Source: Puffinus mauretanicus (lineage: Eukaryota > Chordata > Aves > Procellariiformes > Procellariidae). From it: a DNA stretch of 64,000 bases. Made by a program: the position numbers and the translations under genes. Location: positions 2,578,001-2,642,000 of the forward strand of contig JAJKFH010003229.1 of NCBI GenBank assembly GCA_023333565.1, written 5' to 3'. The notes below the pieces were generated by a model, which searched no databases, was not told where the DNA came from, and was given only the letters and a program-made list of their open reading frames with translations. Shown here one piece after another: positions 25,424 through 37,500 of this stretch (position 1 is its first letter; every line of letters starts with the position of its first letter).

Positions 25424-27625
25424 CTCTACCAATTAAAGAGCTGCTAAGGAGCCTCTATACAAGCAGCAGTCTGAATTCTCAGTACAAAGGAGCAGCTCTC
25501 TCCTCAACTCCCTGTCAAACCAGCACGTCCATTTCAGCTCCACCACATGGATACAGGCTCTTGCAATGGTATGGCGTTAGAATCAGGTGTAACATATTTT
25601 CTCTACTTGCTCTGGGGTCCAGTGGCATTATATTTTGGAGTCAAAAGAGTGGGATTCCCTCTGCTCAGAACTGAAGCCTGCAAATGATTACAGCTTTGTC
25701 ACTGTCAATATTTGGACTGAGTCAGAGGCACATGCTTAGGCAAATCCGAGCAATTTAGTGTTTGCACTCTTACAGTGTTGATTGTACTCCTACTACAACA
25801 GAAGAACAGCTGAAAAGTCCTTGACTAGAGTAAACGCTACTTAGCGACAACTAAAACGTCAGTGTGTTATCAACATTATTCTTATACTAAATCCAAAACA
25901 CAGCACTATACCAGCTACTAGGAAGAAAATTAACTCTATCCCAGCTGAAACCAGGACAGTTGGATAAATGGAGGGGCACTGGAGGTCCATCAAACCAGAA
26001 AAATCTTCTTGTTAGGAGCTAGCTCAAAAAGTGTTTGTGGTTCCAGCTCCCAGCAGCAGACTACAAGCAGTATGCATGCTTTCTGATCCCTAGTGTCTTA
26101 ACACCAGTGATCTTTTCACTCATACAGGTATTGTTAGGGAGCCCGTGTGAGGCAGAGCAGTAGTGATCTCCACATTTTACAGATAAGAAATGACAAACAA
26201 AGAAGAGGTTGCATTGCATAAAGCAGTCCAGAATAGATACACTCAGGGAGATAATTTAGATTCAGAGTAATTAATCTATAGTGCTTCTGGTGTGGCATAG
26301 TGTGATGATGAATTACACAGAAAATCATTTGCGCAAAATCATATCTGAAATACATGACAGATTAAGGAACTCACTGCGATCAGAGAGAGATTTGCCATTT
26401 ATTGCAAAAGGGAAAAGCTTTTACATCGAAAGTCTTTGTTTCATGCATAAAAAAACAAAACCAGCCCTGTCAGGACCACGCCAAACTATTAGAAGAAGAG
26501 AGGGTGACTGACAGCTTCAGAAAACATCAGGATGCAACAAAATGGAGATGGTTGTGCTGAATGCATGGGCAGCAACTTTGTCCACAATAGTGTTCACCTT
26601 GGTTAAAACATCACCCAATCTAAGATGCTGTGGAAAGTTTTGGAAATGTGAGATATGATGAACAATTTCTTACACATAAAGCTAATTTTTCCTACAGTTA
26701 GGAAAAATAAATACCAAATGTTTAGCACGATTGGCCAAAATTTTTATTAAAAAAAGAAATACATTAAAGTTATATTCAAAATTAACCGTATCTCTAAAGT
26801 CCCTCTACAACTTGTTTGCAAAAAGGTATGGAGAAAATCTTTCAAAAATTCCAACTCACTGGTGAAGCAGAAAAAATACCGTCTAACACAGGTTTCACAA
26901 ACATATTTAAGCTAACAAGCTAATCTGTTTTCACGTTGCTTTGTGGAGAAATTGTGAATTCCTAGGTCCACGTTATCAGTACAGCATATGACACCCTTCT
27001 ATATATCAATGTCAGAGACGTAAAAGGCCTGGTAAATTATTTTTTTGAATTAGATAACAAAAATGAAGCAACATGTAAAAATGGCAAGAAAAAAGGACAG
27101 AAGGTTTAAAAATAAACATTACACAAAGTATTTGCTAGTTTTCAGCAGGACAATGATGGAAACCTCCAGTTGTCTGTTGTAGTAAGTGAAATGCCATCAT
27201 GCCTCACCTTGAGGAGACTTAATAAAGGAGAGATTCATGATACAAAATCTGTGGTATACCTACGCTACAGAATTACCAGCTAGACCTTCCTTCTATTCCT
27301 TTCTTTGAAGAGAATCCCTCACCCACTGAAAGTAAGTTACCTACAGAAAAATAATCATCATGTTGAAATGAAAAAACACTAAGAAAAATAAAACACTAAG
27401 CAATTAAGGCATAGGAAATACTGCAGTGTGTAGTACTGACAGCCAGAAGCAGCTGAGCAACTCCTCCATTTACACCACTGCTGAATATGACTCAAGTTGA
27501 AAATGCGCTATTTAGATTTGATGATCTGTTCATGTGTCTGCAAGTAGTTAGTGAGAAAAATATTTTCTAATTGATGGAACATTGTGTATTCATGCTCATC
27601 CTAGCTCTGTTTTGGTTTTGTGGGT

Positions 27626-27650
27626 TTTTATTTATTTATTTATTTATTTT
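27626..27650 (+). repeat. (TTTA)n microsatellite
   Basis: About six TTTA units after a GTTTTGTGGG stretch. A common simple repeat. Confidence 0.9.
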
Positions 27651-29835
27651 CCTTAGACAATGCAATGGAAGAATAGGATGCAAGTCAGTATAAAAAATGT
27701 AAAAAGATCCAGGCAATAGAAAGCATTCCATTTTCCCTTCTCATTAAAGGCACTGGAAGGACGTGCAATTCTTCTGCTCTCTGATCCCATAGTGTTCCAG
27801 CACGCAATCTCACAGTTCCTTAAATGCTCCGTGAAGCATACAGGTATTCACTGAATTTTACTACTTTACCATTTTTATTTCCATGTAATGTTATTAGCTG
27901 CTAATTTTGTTTAAAAATCCAAAGCTCTGGCATATCTGTGTACTTGTTGATTCACTGGCAGCTCTGAGAAAATAGAAAGAAAATTGTTTTCAGTTGGACC
28001 AAAATCAGAACTTTCAAAATTTCTAAGGAAAGGACTTTTTTAATACTTTTGGATTGAACAAAATTTTTCATTTTCATCCTGACAATTTTAAAATTGACTT
28101 TTTGTTTATATCAAATTAAAAGATACTTTGTAATAAATAATTGCTTCAAAACAAAAATTAAGTTCATAAAATAAAACATTCTGGTTTTTTTTCTCAAAAA
28201 AACAACCTGGTTGACCAGCCCTGCATGGTGCTTTTGCAGCAGCCCGCCCAGCCCTGTGCCACCCGGATGCGGTAAGCACATGGTCCCCCCCCTCAGGAGC
28301 GTGTCCAGCTGCAGTACCAGTTGTGCAGCAGACAGGCAGTTCACAGAAGTCCACTGTCAACAGGGGCACCAGAGAAGAACGAGAAGAGTCCTGACGCCAG
28401 GCTTATTGCCTGTCCCACCTGTGACCAGGGGGAGCACCAGGGGCTTTTCAGGGTACAGCTTCTCCAGCCGGCAGGGATAGCTGTACACAGTTTGCTGCCT
28501 GTTCCAACAGCCCAACAACTGGAAGAGCAACCACACTGCAGCAACATTGACCTCGTGGTCTAGCTGGGGACACTTCTCTAATGTAGGACAGTAACACAGG
28601 GTTGTAATGCTGATGCCTTCAGATACCTGATTCTCTTAAGTTGGCACTCACAACCCACCTACAGACAGACATGACCGTCACCAAGATTAAAAACTACTGT
28701 GGACAAAACTGCATAACTGTTGTTCCTTTGTGTCACGCAGCCTCGCTTAGACAACTCTAACTTTCAACTTTTGGCTGGGCACTTCCCTCCTGCATGGTGC
28801 TGGGATGTGCATTCAGATGATTACCTGTAAAAGAAAACAGAAGACCAACAGCAAGAATGAAGAAGCTTCACTGTTTCGCCTGTGTCAGAAATTACCTGTT
28901 CAGGGCACAGTTCCTGTGTACTGGGTTCTAAGCTGACCGGCAGTAAATTGAAAAATTGCTAATGAGTCAAGCGTGTTTTGCCTGTGTTGCAATGTCTCAG
29001 GCCACTCTGTACTCCGTTTCTGGGCAGAACAGTCGTTTCTCCGATGCTGAGCTTGCCTCCACCACTTGTGACTAGATAGGGCACCTAATGCTCTCTGGGA
29101 AATGCAGGGACTGGGGAAGGAGCCCTTTGATGAGGAGCTGCTGGGGAGGGTTACATGCTGAAGAAGGCTCTGATCTGCCACATTCTTTGCCCTGGCAGCC
29201 AGCATCCGGGTACTTGGCCTTGCATAACCTCTACATTTATTCGCCGGAGTCCGTATACACTCTTCCACCTCCCTCCCCACCCCCCAAATATACACAGGAA
29301 CACACAGGACCTCTGCTTCTGGGCCATGTTAAGGGTATATCATGCCCAGAGGACCTACAAAAATATGTGGGAAAATGGGCTTCAGATCTTTCCCAGCAGA
29401 TTTAGCCTCTAGGGAGGCTGAGAACCACTCTGCAGGAAGACCCGTTTTTGTCATCCTGAAGCTGGGAAGTGGCCTAGATATTAGCACACTCTCCACCCAC
29501 CTACTCAGGGGACTGAACTAGTGAGACCTTCACAGTAGCCTGCAATTCATTGAACTAATGAAAGTCCTAGCAAAAAAACCCAGATTTGCATAGCAGCTCC
29601 TGAAGGTCAGCTCGGAAGGCCAACTTTAGAGTTGAAATCCCTAAACATCTTCATTTTGTACTCTCACTGGTCTGCCGATGCTGGTTTGGACCACATGCAG
29701 AAATCCTACCAAGTGATGCTTGTTGGGTAGATGACCCTAAAATCATGTGTGTTAATAAACCCCTTCCAGACATTGACTCACACACTTCCCCTCCAGCATG
29801 CAGGCACTCCTCTCTGCATACCCAGCATGAGGCTG

Positions 29836-29900
29836 AAGTAGCTTCCACAAGATATACAAGTATCCACAAGAGATATGCAAGTAGCTTCCACAAGTATGCT
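29836..29900 (+). repeat. Three-unit imperfect tandem repeat (about 22 bp)
   Basis: Units starting at 29836, 29858 and 29879 share AAGTA followed by a TCCACAAG core. The first and third share AAGTAGCTTCCACAAG exactly; the second has lost a few bases. This is a small minisatellite. Confidence 0.8.
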
Positions 29901-29920
29901 TTGCAGCCCAACAAACACCT

Positions 29921-29996
29921 GTGTGTGTATACATTCATACATATATATATATGTACACACACACATCTACCTATGAATATAGGTAGGTAGGTAGAT
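29921..29996 (+). repeat. Compound microsatellite (GT, AT, AC, GGTA)
   Basis: GTGTGTGT is followed by CATAC, an AT run (29939-29952), an AC run (29955-29964) and, after a short spacer, GGTA units (29981-29995). Likely length-variable between individuals. Confidence 0.88.
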
Positions 29997-32164
29997 GGCT
30001 AGATTTAGCAGAATGCAGGGAAATAGAATCCAGGAGTAAACAAAGCATAGACATACCATCTCTTTTGCATCTGAAGTAGTACTTTCAAAGGTACCCAATA
30101 CCCACCAAATTTTGACCCTACTAAAGCCAACTCAAGAACTTTTGACCAAATGTCCAACTACATGTCTGAGAAAATCCATGTACCTCGTTCATCTTGCTTT
30201 CTCTGCAGTTTCTGAGCACCCTAAGTTCAGCCCATTGTCCTGTTGATCTTCACTGCCTTTTAAGCATAGTTTTATTGCTCCTTTAATAGTGCCATGCTAC
30301 TATTTTCTTTTATTTCCATAGGTAAAAAGCCATGTGGTCTTCTTGTATATTTTTATAACAAGGAATGCTCTTTGTTCAAAACCTTTTAGACTTCTGAGTC
30401 AGCACATTTTAAGCAAATGCTGAATCTATTAGCATCTCATGTCTTTACTCAGCAAAACAAATGAGCATTTGTGTGCACGGTCAGCAAAATTCTTAAACAT
30501 TTATGTAAAACTACAATAGGCTGCAGGCTAATGACTAATTCCCTACAAGATTCTGCAGTTTCTGCATATCAAGAGCCCACTCAAAACTCTGAAAATGAAT
30601 TCTGTGGACTTGCTTTTTCATTAACTTCTATACTGCAGAGCACAATAAATTTGATTTAATGTTGCCATTACTGAGATTAGAAGCCATTATACTGAATTTT
30701 GCCATAGAACGATTGTACACAGTTTTATGGCACCACCTACTGAAATATTAAAATTATGTAAAACAGCTTAAGAATTAGTTTGAAATTATCTTGCTGCTTC
30801 ATGTGTTCAATTTGAAAATGTAAACTGCGGCAAATTTTATAAATAAAGTTTGAAATTTCATTTGGAACATAAACAGTTTGTTCTGTCCAGTGTTTATAAA
30901 AACTTTGTTTGACTTAAGGATTAACTCTTCAGATGACTGAAAAAAAAAAATCCTGCTTTGACTTTTTATATGCTAACATTCACGAGGAACATTTTTCTGC
31001 AGAAGGCAGAGATTATAAATCACCCTTAAAACACTGGCAAGTGCACCCCTAGTTTACTGTATTTTTTTAAATAAATCTTTATTTTCTTGCAGAAATACAT
31101 AGTGAACATTAAATATTATTTTTAAACTTCAGTTGTGTAGGTAAGAATATGTTCTTTTTTAACCAGGTAGCGATCCTGAGGGAAATCCTCCAATAACACA
31201 TTGAGTTGATGTGTAGATTCAGTAGATTTAAGCAAAAACATCACAATAAATAATTTCATTACACATTTTTTTCTTCTCTTTTTGAAAACAGACCACGAAC
31301 TGACCTGAAATAACTTATATTCAAATTATAGCCTGGTTAGCAGGGAGCTCTTGAAATGGACTACAGTCAAAATTTGCACTAAACTGTTTATAAGAAAGTG
31401 TTCTCTTTGGTTTCATGAAAATATAGATCCAAACATACACGGTAATCAAATCTTCAGTGTTTGTAGAAGAACCTAAATAATTACCTTAAAGAAAAATTTT
31501 CTAAAGATACCTTCTTTCAGTTTTTTCCCCATTTTATTTACAAGCAACAATGCTATAATGAATCATGTAGTTGATCCTATAATCAGTGAATTTAATCACA
31601 CAACACCATCGTGCATTCTGATACTGTTACTTACCATATTATATTTTTAATGAAGTTTTAAATCAAGGCTCTCCTGACTTTTCTGCTTAAAGGCCAACTC
31701 ATTATTTCATAAAGGTCAGGGCTCTTTGAATAATCATGCTTGAGGCATATTTTTTTCCTTCTTCCACTCTTTTTGTATTACTCAGGCAGCACAACTTCCC
31801 TCACTATGTCCCAGGAGATTAGAGGGCAACCATAATTACGTCCTGTAACTTCTTTTCTTGCCTCTGGATACCTAAGGCATGGCAGTGGTGGGAAAAGTTA
31901 GCATGCTGTGCTCTAACTGTCCTTAACCCGTGCGTGCGCCCGTCATTGCGGCTCTCATCTGGGAGGGGCCAGGGATGCAGTAAATGGGGATCAGCTTCCT
32001 TGTTCTCCCCCTCTTCCCTGGGCTGCTTCCCGGTGACTGTGAAAGCTTGAGTCATCCTGTGGTCTTGAAATCAAGGCCAGGCAATGGAGGCCTTGCCAAG
32101 ATTTATGCAAGAATCCCAAAACTCGAAGCAGTAACCCCAGGGGAGCTCCTCTCCCAGCTGTGGC

Positions 32165-32255
32165 AGAGCCCAAGAGGGACCTGCCGAGCAGCCGCAGCCC
32201 CGCGGGGATAAGGGCTGGGGGGCACACGCCGCGCTCCCCAGCGCCCTTCCTCCCC
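32165..32255. other. Small GC-rich, CpG-dense patch
   Basis: About nine CpGs lie in roughly 90 bases, including GCCGCAG, CCCCGCGGGG and ACGCCGCGC. The surrounding stretch (31925-32300) is also GC-richer than its neighbours. It has open frames on both strands, the longest 92 codons, without recognisable domains. It could be an orphan CpG patch, an old GC-rich insertion or a promoter remnant. Confidence 0.45.
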
Positions 32256-32979
32256 CAGTACTCAAGCACTTAAGTACTTTCACCTCTCCCTCGCAAAAGG
32301 TTTGCAGGAAACAAAGGGGTAACACAAGCATCGGGTTAACACATCACTGACCTAGGCACACGGGTGAATAAAGCTAGCATGTTTCTGTCAAAATTATCAT
32401 GTGGATTTGTGCAATCTAGGATTATATATTATATCATTGTGATGTAAATCAGAACTTGGAAGTTAAGAGCTTAATGAGTTACAGAAGTATGAATGGTCAA
32501 TATGTAGGAAGGGGAAATAAGCAAAAGATCATCAGCAAGATTTTGCAGAAATGTAATGTAAGTAAATTGGGTGTGAACATCTGTATGTTAAAATGCACAT
32601 GTATAAATATAAAATACAATATTTTTTTCATACAAGGCCTGCAAACTATGACCAATATTTTGGAACTGGTAAGTTATAACTGTATTTTGATATTTACAGT
32701 TACTACCTCAAATAGTACACTGGTTTTCTTAGTCCAGGCGGTCCCTTGGACACCTTTCTAAACTCGTTGCTGTTATGCAGGAAATTTTTTTTCCCATTCT
32801 AGGTAAGTCATTTGGGATTTCAGAAAATTGTTATACTGGGAATGGTAAGGAAATGCTTCTCTTGTAGTTTCTTTTGTGGCCACAATTGTGCAGGTGTTTA
32901 GAGGAGTGCAGTGTTTAAATAAATTTTAATGAAGAGGAATCTGGGGGCAGATGTAGAACTCAGGCAGGCACAGATGTAT

Positions 32980-33035
32980 CATGCTAAGAAAATGCAGGTA
33001 CATGTGTTTTTGCATGCTAAGAAAATACAGGTACA
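32980..33035 (+). repeat. Near-perfect tandem duplication of 23 bp, period 33
   Basis: CATGCTAAGAAAAT followed by (G/A)CAGGTACA occurs at 32980-33002 and again at 33013-33035, with one mismatch. A 10-base spacer separates the copies. Confidence 0.85.
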
Positions 33036-33639
33036 AACCACGTCACATATCCATTATGTTTAGAATATTTTATTCCGAATATTTGCATAAAACACGGGTT
33101 AAAAATGCTATTTTCTTTAATGTGTGAATATAGACATGTATACATGCTGTATACAAAGTAATGACCAAATTCTGCCCTCAAAAAAACACATGCAATTCTA
33201 AGGGAAGTATTTGACCACTATATTGGTACACAGCCGAGTGAAAAATAATACTGTAATACAAACTAACGTAATGACACTTCTTAAAGCAAAGTCTATGTAT
33301 ATAGCAGAGGGAAAAACTAATGAGAAACAGATGTACACAGGAGAGTATTTTGAGTTAAATGGTATGTGTGGTTTCATCTGGGCACGTGTTTCTTTAGCAC
33401 GTGGAGAGAGAGAGTATATATAGCTATGCAAAGGAAAATATTAGTCGTTGAAAAATGTGTATGCTATCGGGAAAAAGAGGAAAAAAAAGGGGAAAGTATT
33501 CAGATGAAAAAGCAAATTCTGTAAGTCTCAGGAGAGCTCAGCACTTTTAAACTACAATTAATTAATTCTTTTGCGTTCCGGGAGGCCAAAACAAATGAAA
33601 GAATCCATTCCTTTCTGTACCCACAAGACAGTGCTGGCT

Positions 33640-33860
33640 GCAGCTGCAGCCACGCCAGCGGTGAGCACCGCGGCACCGAACCAGCAGCGGCAGCACCCGC
33701 CTCTGCCCCGGCAGCCCAGGACCCCGGCAGCCCGGGTCACCGCTGCCCCACTTCACCCTTCCTGGGGAGCGGCACGGTTCACGGCACCGCCGCCGCCCAG
33801 CAGAAAGCTCCTCCGTGCCCAGTCGGCACATGGTCGGCAAAACCGACCGCAGTATTAACA
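33640..33860. other. CpG-island-like patch, possible promoter or first exon
   Basis: About 22 CpGs occur in roughly 210 bases, within DNA that is otherwise AT-rich and CpG-poor. The patch includes ACCGCGGCACCG near 33666 and ACCGCCGCCGCC near 33784. Open frames exist on both strands: 95 codons plus (33571-33858), 120 codons minus (33562-33924). Both are low-complexity (Ala, Pro, Arg, Gly) as expected from GC-rich sequence and match no family I know. A splice-donor-like GCG/GTGAGC lies at about 33658-33666 on the plus strand. It is short for a CpG island and has no visible TATA box, so promoter identity is only a hypothesis. Confidence 0.5.
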
Positions 33861-34567
33861 TCTGCTGAGTGCTCAAGAATCTTGGCTGGAAAAGCAGGTA
33901 ACAACAACTCGCTTTTACCAACAAAACATGAAGCTGTGTTTTTAAATAATGCGGTAAGGCAGAACTCTCTTTTATGAGATATTACTGGAGTCGAGTAGTG
34001 AAATAACATTAACATCGCCATCTCAAGAGGAAACAAAATTTTCAAGAGGAATTTAGGTTATAGATAAATATTTTACCCACACTTCTGTAGACACTAGAAA
34101 CTGAAGAATAGGCTTTTATGTTCAGGTTAGAGGCAGTTTCCACTGTTTGCAAGAAATATATTGTCCTGTAGGCATAATAGCCACCAGTTTTACCGGCATC
34201 CCTTACACATTATACAACTCTTATACAATGTGAAAGGCCTACTGGAAGATGCAGCAGCTGCAAGGCCAAGGTTGTGGTTTTTTTCTCAGAAATGGTCTAA
34301 TTCTTCTGCAGATTGTAGTGTACATTATCTCAGCCTGTGGCCAGTTAGCCCATCATTCAACACTTTTACGATCTTATTCCACAGTACATTCTGCAGATTC
34401 ACATCACTAAAAGATAAGCAATAAATACATAAATATGTAGTCTGCCCATCTGCATGGCACAGAAATCAGCAGTTACATTTCTTTAAAATTCTTATGCTTT
34501 TTCTAAGGTCTTCCTTGTCCCTGATTCGTGTCAAATTTTAGTAAGAAATCTCTTTATTCAAAAAATA

Positions 34568-34590
34568 CAATATCTTCTTTGAAGATATTG
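34568..34590. repeat. Inverted repeat, 10-bp arms
   Basis: CAATATCTTC at 34568-34577 and its exact reverse complement GAAGATATTG at 34581-34590 are separated by TTT. There is no larger hairpin around it. Confidence 0.75.
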
Positions 34591-37500
34591 CCACAAGCTG
34601 TGTAGAGCAAGCTCTGCTTCGCCAGATACTCCATAAGAACTGCCAGCTATTGCTGCTTTCATGTTCAGAGGAGCACAACCTCTCTCCTCCATTACACTGC
34701 TCCACTCTTGAATTCTTTCTCAATTACCATGGTAACTTTAAAAACTATATAAGCCACTTACTGGCTCCATATTTGCTTTGCAAATCCATCCCTCGAGGCT
34801 AATTTGCAAACAGGGACCAACAGATTAAAAGTCAGCTTTACCATAGACTGCTTCTGCACACACGATCTATAAACCAATTCTGTTCCTCTACTAAAATAGA
34901 CTTGAACAACATGTAGGGCAAGACCTAACAGGAAAGTGATCTCCTTTGTAACAGTGAGGAAAAGGTGAAACTAAGGGAATGTCTTTTTTTTGGTGGTCTT
35001 CTCTGGAGAGGAATGGCTTCCATGGACTTTGGATGAGGCTCTCAGAGCGCAATAGAGTTCACCTTTTCCTAAACTGTTGTCATTAAAACCAACGACGGGC
35101 TGGGCTGCTCTGGGAAGTCCTTTCTGAATATCAGTATGAGAGATCATTGTTTCGGGCCTGATCTTTCACCTGCAAATGTCAACGGGATCACAGTAAAAAG
35201 TCTATAAATTATTATGGTTTTAACATACGGGTATCAGCATCACTGCCCGTGTTCCACAGAAGCTAAATAGCAGTTCTGTTCTACTGCTTGCGAGAGGTCC
35301 TCATTTCTTTCATGCCTTGCTATCCCTGGATACAGAAATCTGGCCAGCAGGTCTGCCAGCACTGCCAGATCCTCTCCTTGAGCCACAGGGCCAGGATCAT
35401 TTCCATGCAAGGAGAGAGGGGTGGCCTGGCACTGCCCTTCTCGCTGATTTAAAGGCTAGAGCCTGTCTGCAAAGTGACAGAAGATTTGAAACCCACATGA
35501 AAACCACCAGTCCCATGAAGCCACAATCGCAATCTCAGTTTTCCATTGGCCATGCATATTCCACATCAAGGTCCCCAAAGCAAACTGGGAGTGCTTCCCT
35601 ACCCTCTTCACTTAGTAACCGAATCATATTTTAGAGCAGTTGAAGTAGAAAGATTTTTTCTTTGCACAAGTTTGGACAAAAGCATCAGGAATAGATAGCT
35701 ATTTTAATAAGATTTTATCCAAAATCATCTACAGCTTGATGCTGCACAGTACAGAATAGGGTAGAGATAATGAAAAAGTATTTCTACAAAAGAGAAAAGG
35801 AAGCAAAAATCCTTTTTTTTTTAACAAGAGGAGTACAAAGTGCTGGGGGAAAAAAATTACGTTTTCTTCTGGAAAGTATTTTCAGCAGTCTCAGGCTGTG
35901 TCTCACTCTATCGAACCACTGAGACATTTTGGTCATTTTTCCCACTATTATATGAAGAAAAAAAATTCCCTGAAATTCCTTCAATCATTTTAAACGCTTT
36001 AAAATGAAACAGTTGGAAAACAGAAAGATGTAAAGGAGACCCGTTGTCATTAAACAAATCAATCCAGAGTATCTGATTCCTCTCTTATTCTTTGCCTAAT
36101 GTTCTTGTAAAGCATATGTTATCTTAACTTGCATATTGATGGCAGGGTCTTGCCAGTCTAAACTTTTTCTTCTCTATCTTTCATCCAGTGGCAATTCAGC
36201 ACATAAACACTTCTGCTGCTGCAAGTGCTGGCGCAAAATTCTCAGGCAGTGTCTAGCTGGGGAAGCTGAAAATTGTTGCAACATATCCTGCAACTGGGAA
36301 GGCAATGCTTTTGGGAAGGACTGACCAGAAGTGGGCAAAGGAATGTGACGCTTTCCAATTGCCTCCTCCAAAAAAGTGGACTTAATGCATGTGTTTAAGT
36401 TCTCTATTGAACTGGGGCTAAAACTCGAAGCAGTTGAAACCTCCCAGTGGCTTTGTTCAGAGTCTTTTGCTATTTTGTTTCCTTTTCTTTTGCTGCAAAG
36501 TTCCTCAGCGTATATACAGAAAGGGGGATTAGTATTTGTAATGGCTGATACTCGTATTTTAAAATCATGTTGGCTATTCCATTCAGAAAAGAGTCTGCTG
36601 TGCGTATTACTATCTCCTCCCAGAAAAGTCTGTTTATGCCTTCAGCCTGTTGGCAAACGTGAAGCCCTCAGCTGGTAGAAGTGCAGTCTCATAGAAGACT
36701 GCATTTTTCACAGGCAGGCACATAAGAAGCTGTGGTTGTGGTCTTCGCTACCCAGTGACCTAATTTTCCTGCTTGAATAAGAGAGAAAGTGGGAGGGGTG
36801 CATCTCAGAACGTACCATTTTTAATAAGTAACAGAATATGGTCTGAATGGCGCACTCGATTTGTAACTAAAATAACTGGTACGTGTTGAGTTCCTTGGAC
36901 ATTCATGCCGAAAATGAATGTGATGTGTACTACTGATTGTGTTGGATTTCCTTCCGACTCCTTTCATTAAGATGTTCTATTCCCGTAAAACAAAAACATT
37001 TATATTCTCACATGTACGTCAATGGCAAGGGATCAGTTTTCAAAACCTGCCCCATTTCCTCAATGACTCAGCTTCTCAGCATTGCACTGTTTGCATAATG
37101 AGAGTAACTAATCCCTGGAGTAAACAGACCCACTACATGTAGTCCCTACCAAATTTATATCATTAAAGGTCATGTAAAATGACTTGCTTCCTTATATACT
37201 TCTTTATATTGTCCCATGTGTGCCCTACATCTTTTTTAAAAGTAGAGTTCATGACACATGACAGTGGGAACAAGAGAGCAGTGAAAAAAAGACATATTTG
37301 GATGTGGCTTTAAAAACTGAATACTACTGATATTCAGACAGCAATAAACAGGCACTTGCCAGTACTCAGTTTACAGATGGAGACAGAGAAAGATAAATAC
37401 CTTATTTATATGATATGATTTTGATGTACATCTTCACTTTATGATGAAAAAAGGCACTTACTCTCTGTATTGCATGTTCTTTTATATTTCTGTGTTATAC

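Larger units (their letters stand above)
18613..28200. other. Gene-free stretch
   Basis: No host exon, RNA gene or mobile element recognised. Two long overlapping open frames lie on opposite strands: 162 codons on minus (19784-20272) and 136 codons on plus (19968-20378). Neither has a motif I recognise. The minus frame is a mix of hydrophobic and Cys/Leu-rich residues typical of the antisense of a purine-rich stretch. GC is locally higher at 19260-19560 and 21790-22090. Microsatellites are annotated separately. Confidence 0.65.
28201..33560. other. Gene-free stretch with two GC-richer parts
   Basis: A GC-richer stretch runs from about 28205 to 28565, with open frames of 68-89 codons on both strands but no recognisable domain. 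A second covers about 31925-32300. The region between is AT-rich, for example 30640-31600, and looks unique. No gene is supported. Confidence 0.6.
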
